This document shows, in pieces, positions 16,871 to 24,008 of a stretch of 44,910 nt of DNA. The first letter of the stretch is position 1, and every line of letters begins with the position of its first letter. Source of the stretch: Pseudomonas sp. GOM6 (GTDB taxonomy: Bacteria; Pseudomonadota; Gammaproteobacteria; Pseudomonadales; Pseudomonadaceae); contig NZ_JARPUS010000024.1 in the NCBI RefSeq assembly GCF_029537485.1, positions 1 to 44,910 on the forward strand. The letters are read 5' to 3'. Position numbers and translations under genes: made by a program. The notes under the pieces were generated by a model. The model was not told the origin of the DNA and ran no database searches. It saw nothing but the letters and a program-made list of their open reading frames with translations.

Positions 16871-18232
16871 ATGCTTGCTAGGATTCTTGATGCGAAGCTA
16901 AGGACAGGTGATCCAGATGCTAAATTTTTGCTCATTGCATTCTGGGAGCACTATGGCGCGGTGACGCCTAAGCCTCGTTCGCAGAAGCAATTGGCTGAAG
17001 ACCTGCGGCTTCCGGTGCAAGCCGTTTCAAAAGCGGTTGCCCAACTGGTTGATGTGGGGGTACTGCGAGTCGTTACTCAGCCCGAAGGGAAGGGGCGGCC
17101 AAGGTGTACCTACGAGATGAGCAAAGCTATCCAGTCGGCTCTGCGGGATGTTGAGGAAAGGACGCTGAACCACCCCGGTTTGGTCAAGCATGTCTTGGGT
17201 GGCGAGCGCATCAGGGCCATCTGGTCTGGCTGGAAGGACGATGCGCCGACTGCGAAGGAGCTCAACACACGCTCGCGAGACGAGAAGCGAGTTGCTCCAG
17301 TGCGGCAGGGGAAGCTCAGCTTGGCGAATCGTTTGCTGCTCATGATATTGCTAAGCCATGCAGATCCGTTTGGGGTTGCCAGGGGGCTGAGTAGCAAGGA
17401 GCTCTGCTTGCTGACGGGAATGGATGCGGCCTCTCTTAAGCAGCGCTTGCGCAGGCTTACGGAGCTGGGATTCATTCGTAGACACATACCTGGGTTGGCG
17501 AGTCCGATTTTCGCTGAGAAGCTCAGGAGCGTTTATTGGCTTAATCTGAACCACCTTCAGCTTTCACCTGCTGACGACGTTGTTTCCGTCGTGGTGCATA
17601 AGAAGGCCGCCGATCAAGACATCGACTACAAGTTTTTGGCTGGCGTCAGACTTGATCGCAACTCCTTCCTAAGGCGAGGGGAATACTTGGCACCTCGCAG
17701 CGTGGTTCGTCTCTTCAGGCGAGCGCCAGATCATGCGTTTGATCAGCTTGAGCTTTTTATTTGTGACTGCGTATTGGGCTTTCTGTCGCGCCACTGGGTT
17801 CAGGCTGATTCCGCCGGATGGGGAAAGGTGCGCGGTGTGGACTCGACGGTGAAGGAGCAAGTGGCGGCATTCTTTCGACTGCCGATGCTTGATCCCAAAG
17901 ACAAAGCGATTCTGGACCACGAGGAGATTTTCGACTTCCTCCACCACCAAGTCCTTGAGCTGGCCAGAGAGGTGGTCCAACGTTTTTCGCAGGTATCCAG
18001 CATTGATCTGGCCAGGGTTAGCTACAGCTTGGTCCCGGCGCATGTGTCGACTGGCCACCGTTGCATCGCTCTGTTGACTGAAAGAGCCTCGGACGAAGGT
18101 CTGGCCAAGCATTGGATGGTCACCAAGGGGTGCGATGATCCTGTGGTGAAAAGCGTGTTGAGGGAGGTGGATATTCCGCTGGAGCTGCGCGAAAAGTCAG
18201 GGTTGCTCACGCCGGCACGGGCTGCTGGGTAA
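16871..18232 (+). CDS. Protein with two winged-helix segments, possible replication or regulatory protein of a mobile element
   Basis: A 453-residue protein not matching a family I can name. Residues about 35-75 ('SQKQLAEDLRLPVQAVSKAVAQLVDVGVLRV') form a clear winged-helix/MarR-like DNA-binding unit. Residues about 165-205 ('GLSSKELCLLTGMDAASLKQRLRRLTELGFIRR') form a second one. The remainder is globular without catalytic motifs. Two winged helices plus iteron-like repeats just upstream recall plasmid Rep initiators, but the length and C-terminus are not typical, so a repressor-type role is also possible. It is followed 60 bp later by alpA. The ATG at 16871 has GGAGG about 6 nt upstream. Confidence 0.6.
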   Translation: MLARILDAKLRTGDPDAKFLLIAFWEHYGAVTPKPRSQKQLAEDLRLPVQAVSKAVAQLVDVGVLRVVTQPEGKGRPRCTYEMSKAIQSALRDVEERTLNHPGLVKHVLGGERIRAIWSGWKDDAPTAKELNTRSRDEKRVAPVRQGKLSLANRLLLMILLSHADPFGVARGLSSKELCLLTGMDAASLKQRLRRLTELGFIRRHIPGLASPIFAEKLRSVYWLNLNHLQLSPADDVVSVVVHKKAADQDIDYKFLAGVRLDRNSFLRRGEYLAPRSVVRLFRRAPDHAFDQLELFICDCVLGFLSRHWVQADSAGWGKVRGVDSTVKEQVAAFFRLPMLDPKDKAILDHEEIFDFLHHQVLELAREVVQRFSQVSSIDLARVSYSLVPAHVSTGHRCIALLTERASDEGLAKHWMVTKGCDDPVVKSVLREVDIPLELREKSGLLTPARAAG

Positions 18233-18292
18233 CAGGCAGTTTTTTTATACGGCCCTCGCAAATCCTCTGGGACAAACAGAGGAGCCCTATTC

Positions 18293-18523
18293 ATGCGAAT
18301 TCTCCGCTTGCAAGATGTGATAATCGCTACCGGCCTATCTAGGTCGACGATCTACAAATACATCTCGGATAACACGTTTCCGAAGCCGGTATCGCTGGGC
18401 GACCGCTGCGTCGGCTGGGTCGATAGCGAGGTGCACGACTGGATCCTGGCCCGGATCGAGGAGCGTGACCAAGCTGAGGGAGCGTCCACGCGTCCCATCG
18501 GCCATCTGAGCATGGCCAGCTAG
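18293..18523 (+). CDS. alpA: AlpA-family phage/prophage regulator
   Basis: A 76-residue MerR-like winged-helix protein of the AlpA family: 'LRLQDVIIATGLSRSTIYKYISDNTFPKPVSLGDRCVGW' is the full motif. These are small activators or excisionase-like proteins of P4-like and cryptic prophage elements, often controlling integrase or excision. The GAGGAG Shine-Dalgarno lies within the right arm of a 6-bp inverted repeat (18264-18269 with 18277-18282), which could mask it. It sits between the winged-helix gene and the Gp2-like gene, the usual company of AlpA. Confidence 0.88.
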   Translation: MRILRLQDVIIATGLSRSTIYKYISDNTFPKPVSLGDRCVGWVDSEVHDWILARIEERDQAEGASTRPIGHLSMAS

Positions 18524-18534
18524 AACCGCCACCT

Positions 18535-18566
18535 GCGCCATGATCGGCTTCGGCTGGTCATGGCGC
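18535..18566. terminator. Long hairpin with C(UUCG)G tetraloop after alpA
   Basis: A 14-bp stem with two G-T wobbles (18535-18548 with 18553-18566) is closed by the extra-stable C-TTCG-G tetraloop, 12 bp after the alpA stop. There is no strong T tract, so it may be a terminator or an RNA-stabilising 3' end. Confidence 0.55.
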
Positions 18567-18812
18567 TTATGCCGACTCGAACAGCTTTGGGCTCTCAGCT
18601 AACTCTCCCAAAGCGCAATGCGGCAAATCTCTCGACAGGCTCGGCAATGTTGCTCCCCATTGCCCGGCCTGATCGGGACGGTCGGTTATGGGCGGGGCTG
18701 CATCTATTGATATAGCTAATAGCTATTAACTACCAACTCTTACTATCCATCACTACCCATCACCACTGACTACACCGGAGGGAAAGAAGACCAGTAAAAA
18801 GAAACACATCAC

Positions 18813-18845
18813 GTACCTGGTATGCACCAAAAACCAACCAGGTAC
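18813..18845 (+). promoter_or_regulatory. Inverted repeat at the translation start of the Gp2-like gene
   Basis: GTACCTGGT (18813-18821) and ACCAGGTAC (18837-18845) form a perfect 9-bp repeat with a 15-nt spacer. It encloses the first possible ATG (18822) and ends 6 nt before the second (18852). It could be an operator or a hairpin controlling translation. The rest of 18567-18851 is AT-rich and holds a GCTAATAGCTATTA direct repeat, but no gene that I can support. Confidence 0.5.
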
Positions 18846-18851
18846 TCAGCC

Positions 18852-19820
18852 ATGAACAACCGCAAGCTCAACACCCACCTATCCCAGTCCGACATAGCCC
18901 TGCAGATCGAGTCACTCGTCCAGGCTATCGAGCGCAGCGATACACCCGCATTCCGGATCACGCACAAACGGTCAGGCTATGAGCAGGTCGAGCAGACCAG
19001 ACTCTCCCGGTACTTCACCAACGTCCAGCAGATGTACAACCTGTTCGATGATCGAGTGCCGTACGACTATAGCGAGCACCTGTTAGCGTTCCGGGAAGCC
19101 TGTGACGACATCGGTCTTCAGCGTTCACCCAATGGTCCTGTCTGCATGAGCGAGACGGAGACGTACTGGCTCAGTCATCACCAGAGCATGAACGTCCTGA
19201 CCGCACGGATCCGTGAACTGACACGAGAGCAGTGGTATCGGCGTAGGAAGTGGGACCGGCAGCAGTTGGCCAAGCAGCAGGATAGGGAAATCACCGAGTA
19301 CACGGATGCGATGATGAGCCGATACTCGCGTACCGCGATCATCAGGTTGAACCTGTACTACTGGTCTGAGGGACAAGCCAGGCTACGTATCGAACAAGTG
19401 TTCAATCACTTGGATGCCCTGATTACCAAGCACCACCGCCATCCGATCTTCGAGCATCTTATCGGATACATCTACGCCGTTGAGCAGGGGGATCGAAATG
19501 ACGGCAGGGGTTACCACATCCATGCAGCCTACTTCTTCAATGGCAACATAGTGTGCCGGGATGTCTGTAAGGCAACTAGGATTGGCAAGCTGTGGGAGGA
19601 GATCACTCGTCGTCAGGGCTATGCCCACAGCTGCAACCATGATAAGGAACAGTACGGCGACAAGCTAGGCATCGGCCAGATCCATAGGGAGGATCAGTCG
19701 AAGCGGCCTAATACCCACGAGGCAATGAGGTACCTGGTCAAGGACAATCAGCACCTGCGCTTGAAGCCTGCGGGGGCTCGCTGTCTGCGCAAGGGGACTC
19801 TTAGTCGTTCTCGTCGGTGA
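18852..19820 (+). CDS. Inovirus-type Gp2 protein (YagK/YfjJ family)
   Basis: A 322-residue protein of the inovirus Gp2 / YagK-YfjJ C-terminal family found in filamentous phages and AlpA-associated genomic elements. The key region is 'HPIFEHLIGYIYAVEQGDRNDGRGYHIHAAYFFNG' near residues 195-235. Its His-x-His resembles the metal-binding motif of HUH replication endonucleases, suggesting a replication role. 'GKLWEEITRRQGYAHSCNHDK' and 'EAMRYLVKDNQHLRLKP' are further family marks. ATG 18852 and ATG 18822 are both possible; neither has a good RBS, and the hairpin at 18813-18845 overlaps this region. No coat, pI/Zot or integrase gene is visible, so the element is a satellite or a remnant. Confidence 0.8.
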   Translation: MNNRKLNTHLSQSDIALQIESLVQAIERSDTPAFRITHKRSGYEQVEQTRLSRYFTNVQQMYNLFDDRVPYDYSEHLLAFREACDDIGLQRSPNGPVCMSETETYWLSHHQSMNVLTARIRELTREQWYRRRKWDRQQLAKQQDREITEYTDAMMSRYSRTAIIRLNLYYWSEGQARLRIEQVFNHLDALITKHHRHPIFEHLIGYIYAVEQGDRNDGRGYHIHAAYFFNGNIVCRDVCKATRIGKLWEEITRRQGYAHSCNHDKEQYGDKLGIGQIHREDQSKRPNTHEAMRYLVKDNQHLRLKPAGARCLRKGTLSRSRR

Positions 19821-19961
19821 TGGTTCGGTGCTGCTTGCTGAGCTGGTATGAAAGCTACGGGCCTCGACACCTATGCGTGGTGCCATCAAAATAGCCCTAG
19901 TGCCGCTTCCGCTTGATATATCACCCCTCGAAGGTGTTGAACTGGGACGCAAGAATTTTAT

Positions 19962-20150
19962 TCAGCCTTCTCCATTCGGTTCTTGAAATATTGCTGCTAG
20001 CCTCAGGGCAACAGTGTCGATTCTACGGTCTGAGTGGCAACGCAGAATATCGTTGAAATGCTCGTCGGTGTTATTGAAGGGATGCCCAGGGGTTAGTTCG
20101 AAAGTTTCTCCTCGTGGGTCAGATATATCCCATGATCGGTGGTCCGTGAG
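19962..20150 (-). pseudogene. Possible coding remnant without start codon
   Basis: In the 511-bp gap between the Gp2-like gene and the GST, the minus strand has a 62-codon open frame from after a TAG (20151-20153) to a TGA at 19962. Its protein-like composition includes 'WDISDPRGETFEL' and 'RIDTVALRLAAIFQEPNGEG'. It has no ATG, GTG or TTG in a sensible place, and neighbouring frames are also partly open. It may be the C-terminal fragment of a lost gene. Otherwise 19821-20206 shows nothing I recognise. Confidence 0.3.
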
Positions 20151-20206
20151 CTAGAAGTTGGGCTATTTGCTGGCTGATATAGAGAAAGTGCGTCTGTAAA
20201 AAAGCA

Positions 20207-20231
20207 AAAACCCGGGTCGAACCCGGGTTTT
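20207..20231. terminator. Bidirectional terminator downstream of the GST gene
   Basis: A perfect 11-bp stem AAAACCCGGGT/ACCCGGGTTTT has a 3-nt CGA loop and A/T-rich flanks. It lies 101 bp beyond the GST stop on the minus strand. Confidence 0.8.
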
Positions 20232-20331
20232 CGGTTGAGTCACTCGGTTGAGTCCTTTTGGGGTATGAATTGAGCAATGCTGCTCTCAGACCGGCGTTGG
20301 TTTCTTGGAGGCTTTTTTTGCGGAGCCAGGT

Positions 20332-20952
20332 TTAATTGGCATCTATATCCAGTGCTCGCTTGTAACTTATCTGATTTTCAATATTAGTAATATAGCTTTC
20401 GATATGTGGAAATGCACCGCTAGACTTGAGCAGATTAAGTGCGCCTTTCACTACAAAACCCAGCATGAAGTCTGCTCCTGTGAGTCTGTCTTCGACTAAA
20501 AATTTTTTATTATTCAAGTGATTGTTTAGGTATGAAAAAACTTTGTTGAATTCAATTTCTGCATAGTTCTTGAGGAATTTTAGGTCGGTTCCGGATCGTG
20601 TTTCGAACTCATTGAATATTTTAAGTAGGAGCGGGAGCATCGCTGAGCTCTCTGAGAAGTGTATCCATTGTAGGTAGTCAATATATTCTGGACTTTTTTC
20701 GTTTGGTGCTAGATGGGGGGCGAATTCTTTAATCAAAACTTCTGTAATCGACCCTGACTCCGCAATTATCTTGCCGTCGAGCTCAATAACCGGAGATTTG
20801 CCTAGCGGGTGAATGTCCTTCAGGGTTTCGGGGGCCAGATGGGTTTCTTTATCACGCTGATACCGAATGATTTCATATGGTTGGCCTATTTCTTCCAGTA
20901 GCCACAGAATACGAAACGACCTAGAATCATTTAGATGGTGGAGTTTTATCAT
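20332..20952 (-). CDS. Glutathione S-transferase family protein
   Basis: A 206-residue cytosolic GST. The N-terminal thioredoxin-like domain carries 'LHHLNDSRSFRILWLLEE' (residues 4-21, with Ser9/Ser11 as candidate glutathione-activating residues), the cis-Pro segment 'GKSPVIELDG' and the glutathione-binding 'ESGSITEVL'. The C-terminal domain is all-helical, with 'LTGADFMLGF' being the conserved N-capping box. It conjugates or reduces electrophiles with glutathione; the substrate is unknown. The frame extends upstream to 21057, but that part reads through a G10 tract and is not protein-like, so the ATG at 20952 (AAGG upstream) is chosen. The gene is markedly AT-richer than its neighbours, suggesting separate acquisition. 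A degenerate NemR-type operator lies about 110 bp upstream. Confidence 0.88.
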   Translation of the reverse strand: MIKLHHLNDSRSFRILWLLEEIGQPYEIIRYQRDKETHLAPETLKDIHPLGKSPVIELDGKIIAESGSITEVLIKEFAPHLAPNEKSPEYIDYLQWIHFSESSAMLPLLLKIFNEFETRSGTDLKFLKNYAEIEFNKVFSYLNNHLNNKKFLVEDRLTGADFMLGFVVKGALNLLKSSGAFPHIESYITNIENQISYKRALDIDAN

Positions 20953-21015
20953 CGTTATTACGCCTTGTAAGTTATCGTGGGAGGGGAGGTGTGCTTTGTA
21001 TGAGGGATCTCGGCA

Positions 21016-21025
21016 GGGGGGGGGG
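21016..21025. repeat. G10 homopolymer tract upstream of the GST gene
   Basis: Ten consecutive G residues lie 64-73 bp upstream of the GST start codon, between it and the operator-like site at 21061. Tracts of this length are prone to slippage. Confidence 0.9.
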
Positions 21026-21060
21026 CAGCAACCGGCGATCAAAATTTTATCTGTCACTAA

Positions 21061-21075
21061 GCGACCAGTCTACTG
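21061..21075. promoter_or_regulatory. Degenerate NemR-type operator upstream of GST
   Basis: GCGACCAGTCTACTG matches 10 of 15 positions of TAGACCAGTCGTCTA, including the intact core GACCAGTC. It lies about 110 bp upstream of the GST start. Confidence 0.4.
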
Positions 21076-21307
21076 GCATGGCAAGCTGAGTGCGGCGATG
21101 CCCTTTAGGTTCCCTCCGGATCCACTGAGGTCTCTATCCAGCGGCTTTCCTTCTGGGCACGAGCGAAGGGCGGTTTGAAGGTTCCCCGTTAGCTTCAGGT
21201 AGGTGCTTCGCCGTACTGCGCCGCCATGAGCTCGCTGTGTGTGGGTTGGTCTGTATACTGTCTGAGTGTCATCAAGAATGGCTAACAATTCTCTCAGAAA
21301 TTCACTA

Positions 21308-21322
21308 TAGACGACTGGTCTA
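21308..21322. promoter_or_regulatory. NemR-type operator in front of the regulator's own gene
   Basis: TAGACGACTGGTCTA is an inverted repeat (TAGAC-N5-GTCTA) lying 20 bp before the nemR-like ATG. The position fits autorepression by a TetR-family protein. It serves as the reference for the other sites in this window. Confidence 0.75.
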
Positions 21323-21342
21323 TTTATTGATACATTAATCCG

Positions 21343-21936
21343 ATGAAACTACGTTACGACGATACGCGTCAGCATCTACTCGATACCGGCCACCGCATGA
21401 TGGTGGTTAAGGGCTTCACTGGTGTGGGCCTTAACGAGATTTTGCAGGCCGCTAACGTGCCGAAAGGCTCGTTTTACCATTATTTTAAGTCCAAAGAGCA
21501 GTACGGCCAGTCGTTGCTTGAGGATTACTTTCGCAATTATTTGGCGAGCATGGATGAGCGTTTTGCCGTCACGGGCAACACGGCTCGCGAGCGCCTGATG
21601 GGGTATTGGCAGAAGTGGCTAGACAGCTACTGCGAGCCCTGCGACGACCAGAAGTGCCTGGTGGTGAAGCTGAGCGCAGAGGTAGCTGATCTTTCGGAGC
21701 CCATGCGCCTCACGCTGCGCGATGGTGCAGATCAAATCATTGCGCGGATTTCTGAATGTATTGAGCAGGGGCAGCGAGACGGTTCTCTGGCAATGGGCGA
21801 TGCTTTCCACACTGCGACGGCCCTTTACCAGTTGTGGCTCGGTGCGAGTCTGCTGAGCAAGCTACACCGTAATAGTCGGCCGCTGGAAAACGCCATGGCC
21901 ACAACTCAGACCATTCTGACCTCTGACAACATCTGA
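21343..21936 (+). CDS. nemR: NemR-like TetR-family electrophile-sensing repressor
   Basis: A 197-residue TetR/AcrR-family repressor. The helix-turn-helix is 'GVGLNEILQAANVPKGSFYHYFKSKEQYG' (residues 27-55). The ligand domain contains 'KCLVVKLSAEVADLSEPMR', closely matching E. coli NemR. Cys105 aligns with NemR Cys106, the residue that reacts with quinones, methylglyoxal and hypochlorite. Lys173 in 'LGASLLSKLHR' aligns with Lys175, which pairs with it. Two extra cysteines (97, 100) precede it. E. coli NemR controls nemA and gloA; here the CurA-like reductase follows. Operators precede both this gene (21308) and the reductase (21984). The ATG at 21343 follows a short leader without a strong RBS. 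Confidence 0.87.
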   Translation: MKLRYDDTRQHLLDTGHRMMVVKGFTGVGLNEILQAANVPKGSFYHYFKSKEQYGQSLLEDYFRNYLASMDERFAVTGNTARERLMGYWQKWLDSYCEPCDDQKCLVVKLSAEVADLSEPMRLTLRDGADQIIARISECIEQGQRDGSLAMGDAFHTATALYQLWLGASLLSKLHRNSRPLENAMATTQTILTSDNI

Positions 21937-21945
21937 TGGCGCGGT

Positions 21946-21972
21946 TGCCCACCTGTTGGTGGGCATTTTTTT
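21946..21972 (+). terminator. Terminator of the nemR-like gene
   Basis: An 8-bp stem (21946-21953 with 21958-21965) with a TGTT loop is followed by seven Ts. It is 10 bp after the stop codon and just before the next operator, so nemR and the reductase are separate transcription units. Confidence 0.85.
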
Positions 21973-21983
21973 CACTGACCAAC

Positions 21984-21998
21984 TAGTCGACTGGTCTA
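21984..21998. promoter_or_regulatory. NemR-type operator before the CurA-like reductase
   Basis: TAGTCGACTGGTCTA is identical to the nemR site at 14 of 15 positions. It lies 50 bp upstream of the reductase start. Confidence 0.72.
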
Positions 21999-22048
21999 AT
22001 CAGGGTGATCGAGACAAGCCCAACTTCAGCAACCCCAGGAGTTTGCAC

Positions 22049-23083
22049 ATGCCCCAATCAAAGCTAATCAATCGGCGCGTCGTTCTGGCCTCACGTCCCC
22101 ACGGTGCGCCTCTCGAAGCGAATTTTCGCATTGAGCAAAGCCCCATTCCTGAGCCAGCAGAAGGGCAGGTTCTGTTGCGTACCGTTTACCTCTCACTTGA
22201 CCCTTACATGCGTGGTCGCATGAGTGATGCACCGTCCTATGCTGCGCCGGTGGAAATCGGTGGAGTGATTGTGGGTGGCACTGTATGCCGTGTGGAGGCT
22301 TCGAAAAACCCGGCCTACAAGGTCGGTGACTGGGTGCTGTCCTTTGCTGGCTGGCAGGACTACACGCTGTCCGATGGAAGCGATCTGACCGCGTTGGGTG
22401 AGTCGCCGGCGCATCCTTCTTATGCCTTGGGCATCTTTGGCATGCCGGGCTTCACCGCTTATATGGGCTTGCTCGATATTGGCCGGCCGCAGGCGGGTGA
22501 AACCCTGGTGGTGGCGGCGGCCACCGGGCCGGTTGGCGCGACTGTGGGGCAGATCGGCAAGATCAAGGGCTGCCATGTGGTCGGTGTCGCCGGTGGCGCG
22601 GAAAAATGCCGGCATGCGGTCGAGGTGCTGGGTTTTGATGCCTGTCTAGATCACCGTGCGCCGGACTTCGCCGAGCAACTGGCCAAGGCCTGCCCGGCAG
22701 GTATCGACATCTACTTCGAGAATGTCGGCGGCAAGGTCTTCGATGCGGTGCTGCCGCTGCTCAATACCAAGGCCCGAGTGCCCGTCTGCGGCATTATTGC
22801 GCACTACAACGATACCGCTTTACCCAACGGGCCAGATCGTTTGCCTGCTTTGATGGGCAGCATTCTGCGCAAGCGTATTCATGTTCAGGGTTTCATTATT
22901 TTTGATGATTACGGCCACCGCTACAACGAGTTCTTTAACGATATGTCGAGCTGGTTTGCGCAGGGCCGGATTAAATACCGTGAAGAATTAGTGAGTGGTC
23001 TGGAGGAGGCGCCTAAGGCCTTTATCGGCCTGCTCGAGGGGCGAAATTTTGGCAAGTTAGTGGTTCGCGTCAGTGAGGACTGA
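22049..23083 (+). CDS. NADPH-dependent enone reductase, CurA/YncB-like MDR family
   Basis: A 344-residue zinc-independent medium-chain reductase of the YncB/CurA/leukotriene B4 dehydrogenase group, which reduces carbon-carbon double bonds of alpha,beta-unsaturated carbonyls with NADPH. Marks in order are 'PEPAEGQVLLRTVYLSLDPYMRGRM' near residue 30, 'GMPGFTAYMGLLDIGRP', the nucleotide-binding 'VVAAATGPVGATVGQIGKIKG' and 'DIYFENVGGKVFDAVL'. The ATG at 22049 has AGGAG at ideal spacing; the longer frame from 21956 runs through the operator and is rejected. Regulation by the adjacent NemR-like repressor is likely. It ends in a terminator at 23114. Confidence 0.9.
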   Translation: MPQSKLINRRVVLASRPHGAPLEANFRIEQSPIPEPAEGQVLLRTVYLSLDPYMRGRMSDAPSYAAPVEIGGVIVGGTVCRVEASKNPAYKVGDWVLSFAGWQDYTLSDGSDLTALGESPAHPSYALGIFGMPGFTAYMGLLDIGRPQAGETLVVAAATGPVGATVGQIGKIKGCHVVGVAGGAEKCRHAVEVLGFDACLDHRAPDFAEQLAKACPAGIDIYFENVGGKVFDAVLPLLNTKARVPVCGIIAHYNDTALPNGPDRLPALMGSILRKRIHVQGFIIFDDYGHRYNEFFNDMSSWFAQGRIKYREELVSGLEEAPKAFIGLLEGRNFGKLVVRVSED

Positions 23084-23113
23084 TTGCCGCTTGTTGGGAT
23101 AACACAGGTTATT

Positions 23114-23156
23114 GCTCTGCCAGCTCAAGCTCCTTGCTGGTAGGGCTTTTTTATTT
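23114..23156 (+). terminator. Terminator of the CurA-like reductase gene
   Basis: An 11-bp stem with two G-T wobbles (23114-23124 with 23136-23146) is followed by a T-rich tail. Confidence 0.75.
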
Positions 23157-23203
23157 AAAAAATCCAGATTGCTAAGTTACAGGCAATGCCTGCAGGGGGA
23201 GTT

Positions 23204-23446
23204 ATGCATACACCCAGTAAGCGCTCGCATAAAATAAACGCCATGTTCTGGCGTGTAGTGGTTGGTTGTCTGGGGCTTTACCCAACACTCTTGTTGGTGC
23301 TGAGTGTATTAGCCCCGCTGACCCGTGATCTGAGTTTCCCGGTAATGGTGCTGGTGGAAGTGCTGGTATTGGTGCCTGTCACCCAGCTTATTTCCTTTCC
23401 ATTGGCCGGGTGGCTGGTTGCCCGTTTAAGGCGAATAGATTCGTGA
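23204..23446 (+). CDS. Small two-helix membrane protein (DUF2798-like)
   Basis: An 80-residue protein with two predicted membrane helices ('FWRVVVGCLGLYPTLLLVLSVLAPL' and 'VMVLVEVLVLVPVTQLISFPLAGWLVARL') and a basic N-terminus. It resembles DUF2798 proteins, whose function is unknown. ATG 23204 (preceded by AGGGGGA) is favoured over ATG 23186. It lies between the CurA-like gene and the molybdenum hydroxylase operon and may belong to either or to neither. Confidence 0.6.
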   Translation: MHTPSKRSHKINAMFWRVVVGCLGLYPTLLLVLSVLAPLTRDLSFPVMVLVEVLVLVPVTQLISFPLAGWLVARLRRIDS

Positions 23447-23545
23447 GGGCATGACGCTGTTTAAGTCTGCCTCACGTCGCGCACCCACATGATCAAAGCG
23501 ATAACCAAGGTTGTCGGCATCAACACTTTAAGCAGAGGAAATACC

Positions 23546-24007
23546 ATGCAAATGTTAATCATTAACGGACAGTCGCAGCAGGTTGACGTTGCCCCCGATA
23601 TGCCTCTGCTATGGGTCCTGCGCGATGTGCTGGGCCTAACCGGAACCAAGTATGGCTGCGGCATTGCCCAGTGCGGCGTGTGCACCGTGCACCTCGATGG
23701 CCAGCCGATTCGTTCGTGCGTGACGCCGATTTCCGCCGTGGCGGGCCGCGCTATCACCACCATTGAGGCCATCGGTGAGACGGTCGTGGGCCAAGCCGTG
23801 CAGCAGGCCTGGCTGGCGCATGAGGTGGTGCAATGCGGTTACTGCCAATCAGGGCAGATCATGGCCGCCACGGCGCTGCTGCAGAGCCAGCCGAAGCCCG
23901 ATGATCAGGCAATTGATGCCGCCATGGCGGGCAATCTGTGCCGCTGCGCCACCTACACCCGGATTCGCACGGCCATTCACAGTGTTGGCCAGGTTGAGGA
24001 GGCGTGA
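23546..24007 (+). CDS. iorA: Molybdenum hydroxylase, [2Fe-2S] subunit (IorA-like)
   Basis: The small iron-sulfur subunit of an isoquinoline 1-oxidoreductase/aldehyde-oxidase-type molybdenum hydroxylase. It passes electrons from the molybdenum site to cytochrome. The 153 residues hold a plant-ferredoxin-type cluster (Cys38, 43, 46, 58) and a second helical-domain cluster (Cys97, 100, 132, 134), all intact. It has no signal peptide; such subunits travel with the Tat-targeted large subunit. ATG 23546 has a GAGGAAA RBS. The stop codon is 1 bp from the next ATG, so the subunits are co-translated. Confidence 0.92.
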   Translation: MQMLIINGQSQQVDVAPDMPLLWVLRDVLGLTGTKYGCGIAQCGVCTVHLDGQPIRSCVTPISAVAGRAITTIEAIGETVVGQAVQQAWLAHEVVQCGYCQSGQIMAATALLQSQPKPDDQAIDAAMAGNLCRCATYTRIRTAIHSVGQVEEA

Positions 24008-24008
24008 G

